Notes under the pieces: generated by a model | The model's database searches: none | What the model was told of the DNA's origin: nothing | Seen by the model: only the letters and a program-made list of their open reading frames with translations | Origin: Elymus sibiricus | Taxonomy: Eukaryota; Streptophyta; Magnoliopsida; Poales; Poaceae | NCBI GenBank assembly: GCA_039707655.1 | Contig: CM077665.1 | Span: 84,135,954 to 84,199,953 of the forward strand | Reading direction: 5' to 3' | DNA length: 64,000 bases | Shown: piece after piece, positions 47,301 to 58,104 of the stretch | Layout of the letters: each line of letters starts with the position of its first letter | How positions within the stretch are numbered: position 1 is the first letter of the stretch | Made by a program: the position numbers and the translations under genes

Positions 47301-47953
47301 GACTTACAATCTCAACCTGTTTTGCAGGCCAACGAACTCGCCAACTTCCGGATGACAGCCTGTTGAAGCTGAAGGCTTTATACGCCTTCACTGAACAACT
47401 ATACTCCGGATGTCTCTTTACCATCAGGGCAGTCTTTGGTGAGAAAGGTGTGCCAAAACTGATCAAAGACGTGTTGAATTATATCTCCACCGTCCCTGGG
47501 CACTTTGAGGAAATAAAAAGATCAGCCGCCCTCAAGGGTGCAATTTCTGCTCTAAGCCGGGCGCTGGGATATGCACCAGAACTTCACCCGGAGGAGATGA
47601 TGGGCGGCTTCCCGCAACTCAAAGATGACGGGTCAGAATTCACCCAGGATGAGTACGCCCGTTGCCACCGAGAGTCTCGAGTGTTGGCCAGCCGGTTAGC
47701 CGTAGAAGCTGATCTATCAACATACCAGGCGGCTTACGATGACAACAACACTCGAGTACGGGTGCCTACCTTTGAGCCGAAGGATCTGACCCCTCAACGG
47801 CGTAAGCATATCTTTGCCCCTGACGTAGACCCGTCTCCCATCTTGAATGATGAAGCTCAATTTGAAGCTCTACTCAACTGCAACTGGGATGTGGACAACC
47901 TTCAAATCCAGGAGCCCGAAGACCCGGCGCACGGTGACCCGTCGACGAGCTAG
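44317..47953 (+). pseudogene. six-exon antisense gene of Tat-2, broken
   Basis: Inferred exons 44317-45204 (888 nt), 45300-45755 (456), 45837-45901 (65), 45982-46464 (483), 46962-47238 (277) and 47328-47953 (626), all introns GT-AG. Exons 1, 3 and 5 have exactly the Tat-1 lengths and phases. Exon 1 encodes the same 'Putative gypsy type transposon' domain (VIVFTDHLLRGFSSPGSKFF). Exons 5-6 encode the coiled-coil and C-terminal part (LTKRAEDAEGRLKTVTEE, then AQFEALLNCNWDVDNLQ). Lesions: TAA at 45402-45404 in exon 2, TAG at 46121-46123 in exon 4, and a net frameshift within exon 4. Divergence from Tat-1 is concentrated in exons 2 and 4, which are low-complexity and charged. Function unknown. Confidence 0.75.
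46465..46961 (+). repeat. intron 4 of Tat-2 antisense gene with five repeats
   Basis: 'tagcccccaagggccgg' or a close variant near 46500, 46579, 46656, 46737 and 46821. It is equivalent to 12070-12528. Confidence 0.75.
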
Positions 47954-48937
47954 GTGAAGAGCCGGTCTTCAAAGATTCTAACCCGGGCGAAACTGAGCCA
48001 CCAGGTTTTAACTTGTGAAAAAACATGAGCAACATATTTTGGGCCCTGTGAGGCCTTGTAATAGCAGTAGAAAAAACTTGATCGCCTGTTCTTGTACCTT
48101 CGAGCACTTTTTAAACTTCTTTCAGCCTATATGCCGGCGACTTAGTGCAAATGTCTTGATATAATCATCTTACTGCCTTGACTCGCCCGGCGGGTTATAT
48201 TCCATGAGAAATTCTAAGCCGGAGTCACCCAAAAACTTAGAATTTTATCATGAAAAATACCTGCAAAAACAAGCAATAGAATATATATTTGTATATCTTC
48301 TGCCTCATAAGCCGGCTTTAAAGGCACAGCAAGACAGGATAGCTTTGTTTTTGCAAGAAATTTTTTGTATTGCTTCCGAAGAAGCTAGGCATAAAAGCCT
48401 GAAACCTCGTAAGCCGGCTCTCACGTGACATAAATCCGTCGTTTAAACCTTAGCAAGTTCAGGGTCTTTAAAAGATTAACGTTGCTAAGAGTACGAACGG
48501 GCCACATAGCGGAGAGACTACAGCAGACAAGGCGAGTTTATCCTAGCTCACCGTAAGCCGGCTCTCGCGTGACAAAAGCCGCCGTTTAAACCTTGACAAG
48601 TTCAGGGTCTTTTTGCGAGATTGACTTTCAAGTTCAGGGTCTCTGAGCAAGATTGACTGTCAAGAGTTCGGCGGGTCACATGGTGGAGTAGCAAGTTGCA
48701 AACAGGCAGGTTTAACTCGAACATGGCATGTAAAGCCTGGCCAAGAGGGTATGAAAGCTAAACCCAGTGGGTTGGAAGCCCCCAAGTGACCTGATGAAGA
48801 ATCAACTCTTTGCACGGAACTTGGTGCAAGAAAATGGCAGAGGCCCCGAATTATGGGGATGCCAACTTTATTATATCATAAAATGTGGTATATACAATGA
48901 CAGGGGTATGTACATTGATGAGAGCCGGACCGGCGGC
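47954..48937. other. Tat-2 spacer between converging genes
   Basis: No coding sequence is supported. It contains copies of 'aagttcagggtct' near 48460, 48600 and 48632, matching the AGAGACCCTG repeats of Tat-1, and 'ggaagcccccaagtgacct' near 48775. Confidence 0.6.
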
Positions 48938-51900
48938 TCAAGTATAGTATGGCCGAAGGTGAGCAATATTCCATGGCCTTGCAGTCTCTTCACCAGAAGT
49001 GCGTGACTTGTCGCTCTCCCGTATATCGATGAGATAGTAGGAACCATTGTTGAGATTTCTGCTGATCACAAACGGTCCTTCCCAAAGAGGTGACAACTTA
49101 TGCATATCTGACTGGTCTTGAATCAAACAGAGTACTAAGTCGCCTTCTTGGAACGTCCGGGTCTTGACCCTGCGGCTATGATAGCGACGCAGGTCTTGCC
49201 GGTAAATCGCGGACCGTGCTGCTGCAAGATCCCGTTCTTCGTCTAAGGCATCCAAAGCATCCTGACACGCCATCTCATTGTCAGCTTCCACGTAAGCCGC
49301 CACTCTGGCGAGTCATGACGAATATCACTGGGGAGAACAGCTTCTGCGCCATAAACCATGAAGAAAGGCGTATAGCCTGTTGACCTGTTGGGGGTGGTTC
49401 TTATGCTCCAAAGAACTGGAGGTAATTCCTCCACCCAACAACCCGGCGTGCGCTCCAAAGGAACCATAAGCTGGGGTTTTATCCCTCTCAAAATTTCCTG
49501 GTTAGCACGCTCTACTTGACCATTAGACTGTGGGTGAGCCACAGAAGATACATCGAGGCGGATATGTTCACCATCACAAAACTCCTTCATAGCCCCCTTG
49601 GACAGGTTTGTGCCATTGTCAGTAATGATACTATGAGGATAACCGAACCGAAAGATCAGCTTCTTGACGAACTGAACTGTTGTTGCTGCGTCACACTTGC
49701 TGACCGGCTCAGCCTCAACCCACTTAGTAAACTTGTCAACCGCCACCAAGAGGTGGGTCTTCTTGTCTTTAGACCTCTTAAAAGGTCCCACCATATCAAG
49801 CCCCCAGACCGCAAACGGCCAGGTGATTGGAATCATCCGCAACTCTTGAGCTGGCACATGGGCACGTCGTCCAAATTTTTGGCACCCGTCACACTTACTG
49901 ACCAAGTACTGTGCATCTTTATGAGCTGTTAACCAGTAAAAACCGTGTCGAAAAGCCTTGTCCGCTAAAGATTTTGACCCGACGTGATGACCACAATCAC
50001 CGGCATGTATCTCTTGCAGGATTTCACGGCCCTCGTCAGGAGAAACACATCGCTGAAAGACGCCAGTCACGCTACACCTATGTAACTCGCCATTGACAAT
50101 AGTCATAGATTTAGACCACCTTATAATCTGTTGCGCCAGAGTCTCATCTTGGGGTAACTCGCCGCGGGTCAGATACGCCAGATAAGGCAGCGTCCAATTA
50201 GGGATTGCGCGGAGAGCCGCCACCAATTGTCCTTCCTGGTCAGGTATAGCCAAATCCTCTTTCGCCGGTAACTTAACCAACGGGTGATGCAATACGTCCA
50301 AGAACACATTAGGCGGCACTGGCTTATGCTGAGATCTCAATCGCGATAACGCGTTAGCCGCCTCATTCTTCCGCCGATCAATACGATCCACCTGATAGCC
50401 TTTGAAGTGGCCAGCAATAACATCAACCGCCTGGCGATAAGCCGCCATGCGAGGGTCCTTAGAATCCCACGTGCCAGAAACTTGCTGAGCCACCAGGTCT
50501 GAGTCGCCAAGACATCTGACCCGCCTCAAATTCATCTCCTTGGCCACACGGAGCCCGTGAAGCAAAGCCTCATATTCAGCTGCATTGTTAGTACAAGGAA
50601 ACATTAACCTCAAAACATAACAGAATTTGTCACCTCGCGGGGAAGTTAAAACAACTCCAGCCCCCGAGCCTTCCAATTGCCTGGAGCCATCAAAATGAAT
50701 TGTCCAATACGTATTGTCCGGCTTCTCCTCGGGTGCTTGACATTCTGTCCAGTCATTGATAAAGTCCACCAGAACTTGAGATTTCACAGCCGTCCGGGGC
50801 ACATATTTCAGATTGAGAGGTCCAAGCTCAATTGCCCACTTAGCAATCCTGCCAGTAGCTTCCCTGTTTTGAATGATATCTCCCAAAGGAGCAGAGCTGA
50901 CCACTGTGATTGGATGCCCAAGGAAATAGTGTTTTAGCTTGCGATTGGCCATGAATACCCCAAACACCAGCTTTTGCCAATGCTGATATCTTTGCTTGGA
51001 CTCCGTCAAGACCTCACTGACATAGTAAACCGGCCGCTGGACTGGGTACTCCTTACCCGCCTCCTTGCGCTCCACCACAACTGCAGCACTAACAACTCTG
51101 TTGTTAGCCGCCACGTACAAGAGTAAAGGCTCCTTTTCCACCGGAGCAGCCAAAACGGGCGGCTTAGCCAACTGCTTCTTGAGCGCCTCAAACACCTCAT
51201 TAGCCGCATCACTCCAGACGAAGTCGTCTGTCTTCTTCATCATCTGATATAGAGGAATAGCTTTCTCCCCCAGGCGGCTTATGAACCGACTCAGAGCAGC
51301 AATATGACCTGCCAAGCGCTGAACATCATTAATACACGCCGGCTTAGACAAAGAAATGATGGCCTTTATCTTGTCCGGGTTAGCCTCAATGCCACGCTTG
51401 GAGACCAAGAATCCCAAGAGCTTGCCTGCAGGCACACCAAACACACACTTTGCCGGGTTAAGCATCATCTTGTAAACCCGCAGATTATCAAAAGTTTCCT
51501 TCAAATCAGCCAACAGAGTCTCCTTCTTCCTTGACTTGACCACAATATCATCCACATAAGCATGAACATTGCGCCCAATTTGACCATGAAGACAGTTCTG
51601 CACACAGCGCTGATAAGTCGCCTGAGCGCTCTTTAGCCCAAAAGGCATAGACACATAGCAGAAAGCTCCAAAAGGCGTAATGAAAGATGTCTTCTCTTGG
51701 TCTTTGACTGCCATCTTGATCTGATGATAACCCGAATAAGCATCCAGGAAACATAAACTCTCACAACCCGCCATTGCATCAATGATCTGGTCGATATAGG
51801 GGAGAGCAAATGGATCAACCGTACATGCCTTGTTGAGATCGGTGTAATCTACACACATGCGCCACGTGCCGTTCTTCTTGAGTACCAACACCGGGTTAGC

Positions 51901-52140
51901 TAACCACTCCGGGTGAAAAACTTCGACGATAAACCTTGCTGCCAAGAGCCGGGCTACTTCTTCTCCAATAGCCTTACGCCTCTCCTCATTGAAACGACGG
52001 AGGAACTGTTTGACCGGCTTAAACTTAGGATCCACATTAAGGTGGTGCTCAGCGAATTCTCTCGGTACACCCGGCATATCAGAAGGCTTCCATGCAAAGA
52101 TGTCCCGATTCTCATGGATGAATTCGATGAGCGCGCTTTC
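48938..52140 (-). pseudogene. pol: Pol of Tat-2, one frameshift
   Basis: Frame open from the UAG (52141-52143) down to about 49307, then shifted by one base and open again to 48938. Compared with Tat-1, one G is missing near 49306-49307 (ctcgccagagtgg for ctcgccgagagtgg). Domains as in Tat-1: RT with YVDDIVV, gypsy RNase H, archaeal-type second RNase H (IHFDGSRQLEGSGAGVV), integrase with CDGCQKFGRRAH, GLDMVGPF, TDNGTNL and NGQVERANQ. The lesion falls after the integrase catalytic core, so the catalytic domains are uninterrupted. The two Glu codons that became stops in Tat-1 are intact here. Confidence 0.9.
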
Positions 52141-55100
52141 CTATTTGGGATCCATATTGGCCCCAATAGTGAATTGCTGCGATGAGTCGCCAGGAGTAAA
52201 ATCCACCAGCTTGGTATCTTCTGCCACAAACTTAAGGGGCGGCTCAGATTCCGTGCTAGGTTTCTTCAACGGGGTCATATCTGCCGGGTCAACATTCTCC
52301 TTATAAAATTTGAGCTCTGCCTCAGCACAACTTGATTCTGCATACGCCGCATCACCTTCCTCGCACTCGAGAGCAATCTTCCGATCACCATGCACTGTAA
52401 TCGTTCCATTTAACCCGGGCATCTTAAGCTGCAAGTAGACATAACAAGGCCTAGCCATGAACTTGGCATAAGCCGGCCGTCCAAACAAGGCATGGTACGG
52501 GCTCTTGATTTTAACCACCTCGAACCATAAGGTTTCCACCCTGTAGTTGAACTCATCACCGAAGGCCACTTCCAGGGCAATCTTTCCAACTGGATAAGCC
52601 GATTTTCCGGGCACCACACCGTGAAAGACCGTTGAAGACGGCTTGAGATCCTTGTCAAGCAAGTTCATCCGGCGGAATGTGTCATAGTACAGGATGTTGA
52701 TGCTGCTGCCACCATCCATAAGCACCTTGGTGAACACGTAGCCTCCTACTTGGGGGGCTACTACCAAGGCTAACTGCCCCGGGTTATCCACACGCGGCGG
52801 GTTATCCACACGCGGCGTGTGATCCTCCCTGCTCCAAGTTATGTCATACTCAGACCACTTCAAGTACTGTGGGAGAGCCGGCATGACCGCATTAACCGCC
52901 CGCTTGCGCACCTTCTGATCCCGCTTGTCAAGGCTTGTCGTAAAGACGTGATATTGACCTCCATTAAGCTATTTTGGGTTACTCTGATACCCGGACTGGT
53001 TGTTTTGTTGCTGATCTCCATTGCTAGACTATTGATTATGACCTCCATAGTTTTCCTGACCTTGATAACCAGAACCTGAGCCGCCTGCACCAAAGCCGGA
53101 CCCAGGAGAGCCGGATCCTGACCCGCCGGACGGTCCATTGCCGCCACCCTGATGCTGGTTAATGCTGTAATTCCGGAATTCCCGCATGACCCAACAATCC
53201 TTCCAGGCATGAGTGGATGGTTTATCGGGAACACTATGCTTTGGGCAAGGAGCATTCAACATTGCTTCCATATTGAAAGGCTTAGACTTGCCGAAAGGCG
53301 GTTTACCATTGCCCTTGCCGCGGTTGCTCCCAGCATTAGTGTTGGCCACCAGATCTGACCCGGCGTCCGGATGCTTCCGCTTACCGCCATTGCCGTTATT
53401 ATTATTTCCTGCCCCACTCTGCTGTTGACCCTTGCCATTGCCATTCTTCTTTCCCTTAGCTGATTTCTCCTCATCAGACCCAGGATCCTTTGTACTGTCA
53501 GAATCTGCATATTTGGTGAGAGCCGCCATAAGCTCCCCCATATCCTGGCACGAACGCTTGAGCCGTCCGAGCTTCTGCTTAAGGGGCAAAAAATGACAAT
53601 TCTTCTCAAGAATTAGAACCGCCTGAGCCGCCGTGATATTATCAGAGGAGTGGATAATGGTTGAGACCCGCCGGACCCAATGGTGGGCCGACTCATCCTC
53701 CCGCTCCACACAATGATCCAAATCCACAATTGTCATCGGCTGCTTGCACGTTCCTTGAAAATTCTTGATGAACTTCGCCTTCAACTCGGCCCAGGAATTA
53801 GTGGTGTTGGGTGGCAAACCCTTCAACCACGTACGAGCCAGCCCTTCCAGCATCATGATGAAGTACTTGGCGTAGACTGCATCACTGACGTCTAACATCT
53901 CCATGGCTAGTTCATAACTCTCGATCCAAGCTTCCGGAGGCAGATCAGCAGTATAATTTGGCACCTTACGCGGACTCTTAAAGTCCTTCGGCAGGCGTTT
54001 GTTTCGTAGCGCCGGCACTAAGCACGGCACTCCCACAGCCCTGGAGGTTACTGCGGCTCCTACCAAAACAGAAGGTGCTACTGTGGGTGATTCTTGGTAA
54101 GCCGCCACGGCCGCTGCCGCCTCTCGCTGTGCTCTTGCACGATCTGCAAGCGCCTGGGCATCAACAGCAGGCGGGTCATCCCGCGCCGGGTTCCGACGTC
54201 GCTCGCTGCTAGAAATCGCAGGCGACTCTATATGCCGGCTGTAACTGCAACTTGGGATAGGGGTCGAGTGCACGCGGCTCCAGCTATAGGTATACTTCTC
54301 CTGTTGCGCCACCGATGTCTGCAAATATCCAATGGCATTCCGCGCTTCTTCCGCAAAAGGAATTCCATCAGGGATGGGGAGCACGCCAAGTCTGACTGCC
54401 GCTGCCACCATGTTCTCCACCGGGTTAGAATAATGACCGGGTGGTGTTGGAAAGTGCTGCGGCGTGGTCTGGTTCCTGCGGGGTGGGTCTGGCTGCCGAT
54501 GCTGAACCGCCACCCTACTCCCAGGTACTTCTGCCATCTGGGTCAAGGTCAGAGGCGCATTCCGTCCTGACCCCGGCGTGTTGAAAAGGTTCCTAGGCTC
54601 ATACTGATCCGGCAGGCGAGTCTGGTGCCTCATCCGACGGACTGCGTCTGCGGTCTGTTGATCCAGGTCAAGGCGAAAAGCTTCCGCCCTGAGGCGCTCC
54701 GACTCAGCATCCATCTGAGCTTTCAGCGCATTGATTTCCTCTTGGGCACTGGCCATCTGGTCCTTCAACCTCGCGATCTCCGTGTTACGGGCTGCTTGGT
54801 TTTCGGCCGTGACCTCGGTTCCCATCAGAGTCGTAAGTTCATTCATCAGATCCAGCAAAACTTGAGCCGGTGGCCTGGCTGACCCGGCTCCCGTTGCGCC
54901 AGCGGCTGCTGTCCCGGCTGCCGTGCTGCCAGAAGCCGGCACCGATCCAGCCATGAAGACAGCGGCTCTTCTCGGCGGCTCATAGTATTCCAGGTTATGG
55001 TATTCCGGGTCATGGTAGCCCTTGAAGTAGCCCCCAAGCCCGTCGTTGTGGAGCTGGTAGATTGATTCCGCCTCTCCGCTCGTGGATCCATCCTCCGAGC

Positions 55101-55527
55101 AGATGAGGGTTTCCTCCCGCGACATAGAACCTTCGAGTTCCGTGCCTTGGGTGAAGCCGACGAAGACGTGCTTCCGGCCCGGGCTGACCCGGGTGGGTTG
55201 CGCGCGCTGGGCCGGCTCGACGAGGTCGGTGCAGATGTCCGGCCTGGGCTTAGATCCGCCGATCTTGCCAATGAAAACGTGAATTCCACCGAAGGGGACC
55301 CGGTACCCGTACTCGATTGAGTCGGCTTCGGGGCCCCAGCCAGCGTCGTCGATGTAGAGCTTGCCGCGACGACTCTTGGTCATCCTGCCAACGGCGTATC
55401 CTTCGATCCCTGGAAGAGAGCCCTTTGAGTACACCAAACAACCGAGCATCTGCCCCACGGTGGGCGCCAACTGTCGTGGTTTTGTCTCGGCAGTTGTCCT
55501 AGTGTCAGGACTTAGGTGTGAAGCCAT
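52141..55527 (-). pseudogene. gag: Gag-protease of Tat-2, two premature stops
   Basis: The frame starts at ATG 55527 inside the 5' LTR, reads through the primer site as in Tat-1 and ends at the shared UAG (52141-52143). Two extra TAGs interrupt it in the Gln-rich linker near 53029-53031 and about 52970, where Tat-1 has CAG. The gag domain (YELAMEMLDVSD and TWLKGLPPNT), the zinc-knuckle-like CPKHSVPDKPSTHAWKDC and the protease VLMDGGSSINIL are all recognisable. Both stops fit C-to-T change at a CHG site, common in methylated plant elements. Confidence 0.85.
55453..55470 (-). other. primer binding site of Tat-2
   Basis: The minus strand reads TTGGCGCCCACCGTGGGG next to the 5' LTR, identical to Tat-1. 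Confidence 0.7.
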
Positions 55528-55984
55528 CGCTACAGCGGTTAACTCGAAGGGGTTGGTCGGGACGAAAGACACAGGTTTACCCAGGTTCGGCCCCTCTCGA
55601 AGGAGGTAATAGCCTACGTCCTGCTTTGAGTTGTATTGATTGGATATCGATTACAAGGGAGCGGATTCGCTTGACTAGTACTCGATTAAAGGTTTCGTGT
55701 CCTAAGCCGCCCAGGTAACCCGCCTTTATACACACAAGGTCAAGGCCCTGGGCTTACAAGAGTCCGGGCCGGGTTATACTTAATAACCGACCTTGCCTCT
55801 AATTACTCCTACCTTGTCTGGCAAGCCGCTACCGGCGGCTTACGCCACCGGGTTACACATTGTCTTCTGGTTCTGGGCCTCCAGGCCCATTGGGCAAGTT
55901 ACTTCCAAGCCTTACTGCTAAGCCGCCAACCTCATGACCCGGCCCCACCTGGGCGGGTCTCACCACGGGGTTATATCCCCAACA
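55472..55984 (-). repeat. 5' LTR of Tat-2
   Basis: 513 bp, partner of 42769-43280. It contains the gag start codon (55527-55525). Confidence 0.93.
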
Positions 55985-55989
55985 CCCAC
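55985..55989. repeat. right TSD of Tat-2
   Basis: cccac, identical to 42764-42768. Confidence 0.9.
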
Positions 55990-56478
55990 TGTTCGACCCA
56001 TTTTGCATGTGGGGAAATGATGTGTTCATGAATATCAATCAAATCAAGAAACTCAGAAAGATTGTTAAGATAAAGAATTGCGACGAAAAACAACAAGTTG
56101 TTTGTGTGCACAATGAAGAAGACATCAGTGAACTATATGATGGCACTATCTCTTTTACCTTGTCTTTTTTCCCTTTGTGACATTTCAATTTTTCAAAACG
56201 AAATTTATGCATATCTTTGTTTCCAGTCCTTTCCAATGCAGTTCATCGATGAGTACGCCTCAAACCACCAGTATGGTCAAGAGGAGAGGAAGGTATTCAT
56301 ACAACACCCACGGTATAATCTTGAAGTCTTCCTCAAGAGGAGGAAGGATGGGCGGGCAACCATCCACATGCACTGGCATAAAGTTGCAAGGACCTTCGAC
56401 ATCAGCGAAGGCTCAATATTTTCCTTCCGCTTCAACAGTTTTCTAGATGAGATTCATCTGTCTATTTACCGTATATGA
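55990..56478 (+). pseudogene. CACTA-borne gene 5, 3' part with B3-like domain
   Basis: Continues exon 2 from 42768 in frame (FDPFCMWGNDVFMNINQ and KKLRKIVKIKNC) to somewhere near 56096-56127. An intron ending 'gtttccag' at 56226 follows, then a last exon 56227-56478 (SFPMQFIDEYASN, NLEVFLKRRKDG, WHKVARTFDISEGSIFSFRF, IHLSIYRI, stop). The pattern of Trp, Phe and Gly-x-x-Phe-x-Phe near the end resembles the C-terminal half of the plant B3 DNA-binding fold; this is a motif impression, not a search result. The exact donor is unresolved because several GTs would fit the phase. The gene is split by 13.2 kb of Tat-2, so it is presumed non-functional. Confidence 0.5.
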
Positions 56479-57241
56479 TGCTATTTTCCAAAGGTTTTAG
56501 ATGTTGCATGTGAAACTCGGCCCCGTCGTGTAATTGGGTAGCTAGGTAGTATATGCCTATATGATGTTGTACTTTGATGTATTTCACTTATGAAATCCTG
56601 GTTTCCGTAATACGAAATGAAATTTATTGTGTGTTTGATATGAAGTGTCAATTTGTTTACCAGCTGGATTATAAATAATAGAGCAATTAGCTTGATTATT
56701 GGGGTTTCATATTGCAGACAGTTTGTCATAGAACACCATGAGCGATGACCTCAACAAACCCACACGGTTTCTGGAAAATTGGCGTGTTGGATCAGTGAAA
56801 AATCACACACGACTTCCGGCCGAAAACTGTGTGCGTTAGAACACCCATTCGCAAACGTTTTCACATAAAACGTGTGTGTGATGGACAGCCCTATGCCAAA
56901 CAGTTTCTTCTAGGCACTGTGCGTGATGGCCACCCCTAACACAGACGATGTTATGCAGAAAATTGTGTGTGATGTACAATACGAGCGGAAACGTACATTT
57001 TGGATTCACTATGTGGGATGCTAAGCACATCTCACACGACTTTCCCAATATATCTGTTTGTGATGGCCCTTCAAATCGCACACGACATTTTTTTCCCATT
57101 GTGTGTGACCGGGCGCCGGTTTTCCGTGTCGTGTGGTATAGCCCCCCCCCCCCCTATCGTCCACACATGCAAGACGACGGTTTAAGACTACGTCATGGAA
57201 AGGGGTTAAAACCGTTTGTATAGCAGGCGCGTGCACTAGTG
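56479..57241. repeat. right subterminal region of CACTA element
   Basis: AT-rich to 56800, then motifs such as 'cgtgtgtgatggacagcc', 'gtgcgtgatggccacc', 'gtgtgtgatgtacaat' and 'atcgcacacgac', ending in GTGCACTAGTG. They match the style of the left subterminal motifs. A C-run occurs at about 57141-57153. Confidence 0.65.
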
Positions 57242-57371
57242 TCATGGACCACCATCGTGTCGATTCGGACCAACCCGAAAGCTAAAATGACGTACGTCAC
57301 CACAAGGGGGCTCTACGGCTCTATCTGAACAGATAAGCCTCGCACATGACACGATAGCACGTACCCCTCGG

Positions 57372-57514
57372 CAGCGGCGTAGCCAGGCCCCGGGCTGCCC
57401 GGGCCATGGCCTGGGTGTGAGGAGAAAACTCCACAGTAGCACACTGTAGCCACAACACTTACTATAGCACACACGGTTGGCCCTGGGCGTAGAGATTTCC
57501 TAGCTACGACACTG
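57372..57514. mobile_element. hAT-type MITE 1
   Basis: 143 bp with imperfect terminal inverted repeats (left cagcggcgtagccagg, right inverted cagtgtcgtagcta). 8-bp flanks are cccctcgg (57364-57371) and cccctcga (57515-57522). An 8-bp TSD with a CAGxGxCG end fits hAT-type elements. Confidence 0.65.
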
Positions 57515-57926
57515 CCCCTCGACACCTCTTCGCTCTTCACACGCGCTCACCGTCATCGTTGTCATGGCAGCACCGCCAGTCCGGTGAATAAGGTGCCTCG
57601 AGGCTCCCCGCCTTGATGGTATTGTATGTGAGGGTGTGGATGGTCATAGATTCATGTCACTCGTTCTAGCCTACGAGGTCAGGGTTTACGAGGTTTGCCA
57701 ACGTGGCCACGATGATTTTCCTTCGTAGTTGGGTCTAGCTTCGTCTTCATCATGATGGTGCCTCACTGATGCCGACACAAGGCATGTGAGAAAGAATGAC
57801 GATTTGACTCTTGGATTTGCAACTCTTTTGGCAGTGACAGTTTTTCGGGGCTCCGGCCTAGGGATCCTGGCCATGAGAACTCCCCGTTGCGATCAACAAG
57901 GACATTTTTGCTTGGATGACGGAGGG

Positions 57927-58104
57927 CACTGGCGGAGCTACGTGCATCCCTGCAGGGCCATGGCCCCTCCAACCTGGGCAAAGTTAGTGAAGAAATATTT
58001 TATAAAATTTTTTATTGTAAAAAATAGAGATTTTGCCCTCCCTAGGAATTGTATATTCCCTCCCCCCCCCCCTCGAATGTGTTCCTGGTCAAGCTCCGCC
58101 ACTG
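57927..58104. mobile_element. hAT-type MITE 2
   Basis: 178 bp. The left end is cactggcggagcta and the right end inverted is cagtggcggagctt. 8-bp flanks are acggaggg (57919-57926) and atggaggg (58105-58112). Confidence 0.65.

Larger units (their letters stand above)
42769..55984 (-). mobile_element. Tat-2: second Tat-lineage gypsy element, opposite orientation
   Basis: LTRs are 42769-43280 (512 bp) and 55472-55984 (513 bp), with a perfect 5-bp TSD cccac. Organisation is the same as Tat-1: gag-protease, UAG, pol and a six-exon gene on the other strand. Proteins are highly similar to Tat-1, but the LTRs differ more between the two elements, so they are related subfamilies. By eye its two LTRs differ by about 17-18 substitutions plus small indels, more than in Tat-1. 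All three genes carry lesions. It lies within an exon of a CACTA-borne gene. Confidence 0.92.
27466..57241. mobile_element. large non-autonomous CACTA-type DNA transposon with nested insertions
   Basis: Starts CACTACTATAG and ends GTGCACTAGTG, flanked by 3-bp tca duplications. Both are defining marks of the CACTA superfamily. The empty-site sequence exists in duplication copy A. Both ends carry many short subterminal motifs of the type gtgtgtgatg/gtgtgcgat. Subtracting the nested LTR elements (34164-41564 and 42769-55984) leaves about 9.2 kb. I find no Transposase_21/TNP2-like coding region, so it would rely on a transposase from elsewhere. It carries several small gene-like units. Several CACTA elements nested in one another cannot be excluded. 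Confidence 0.8.
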
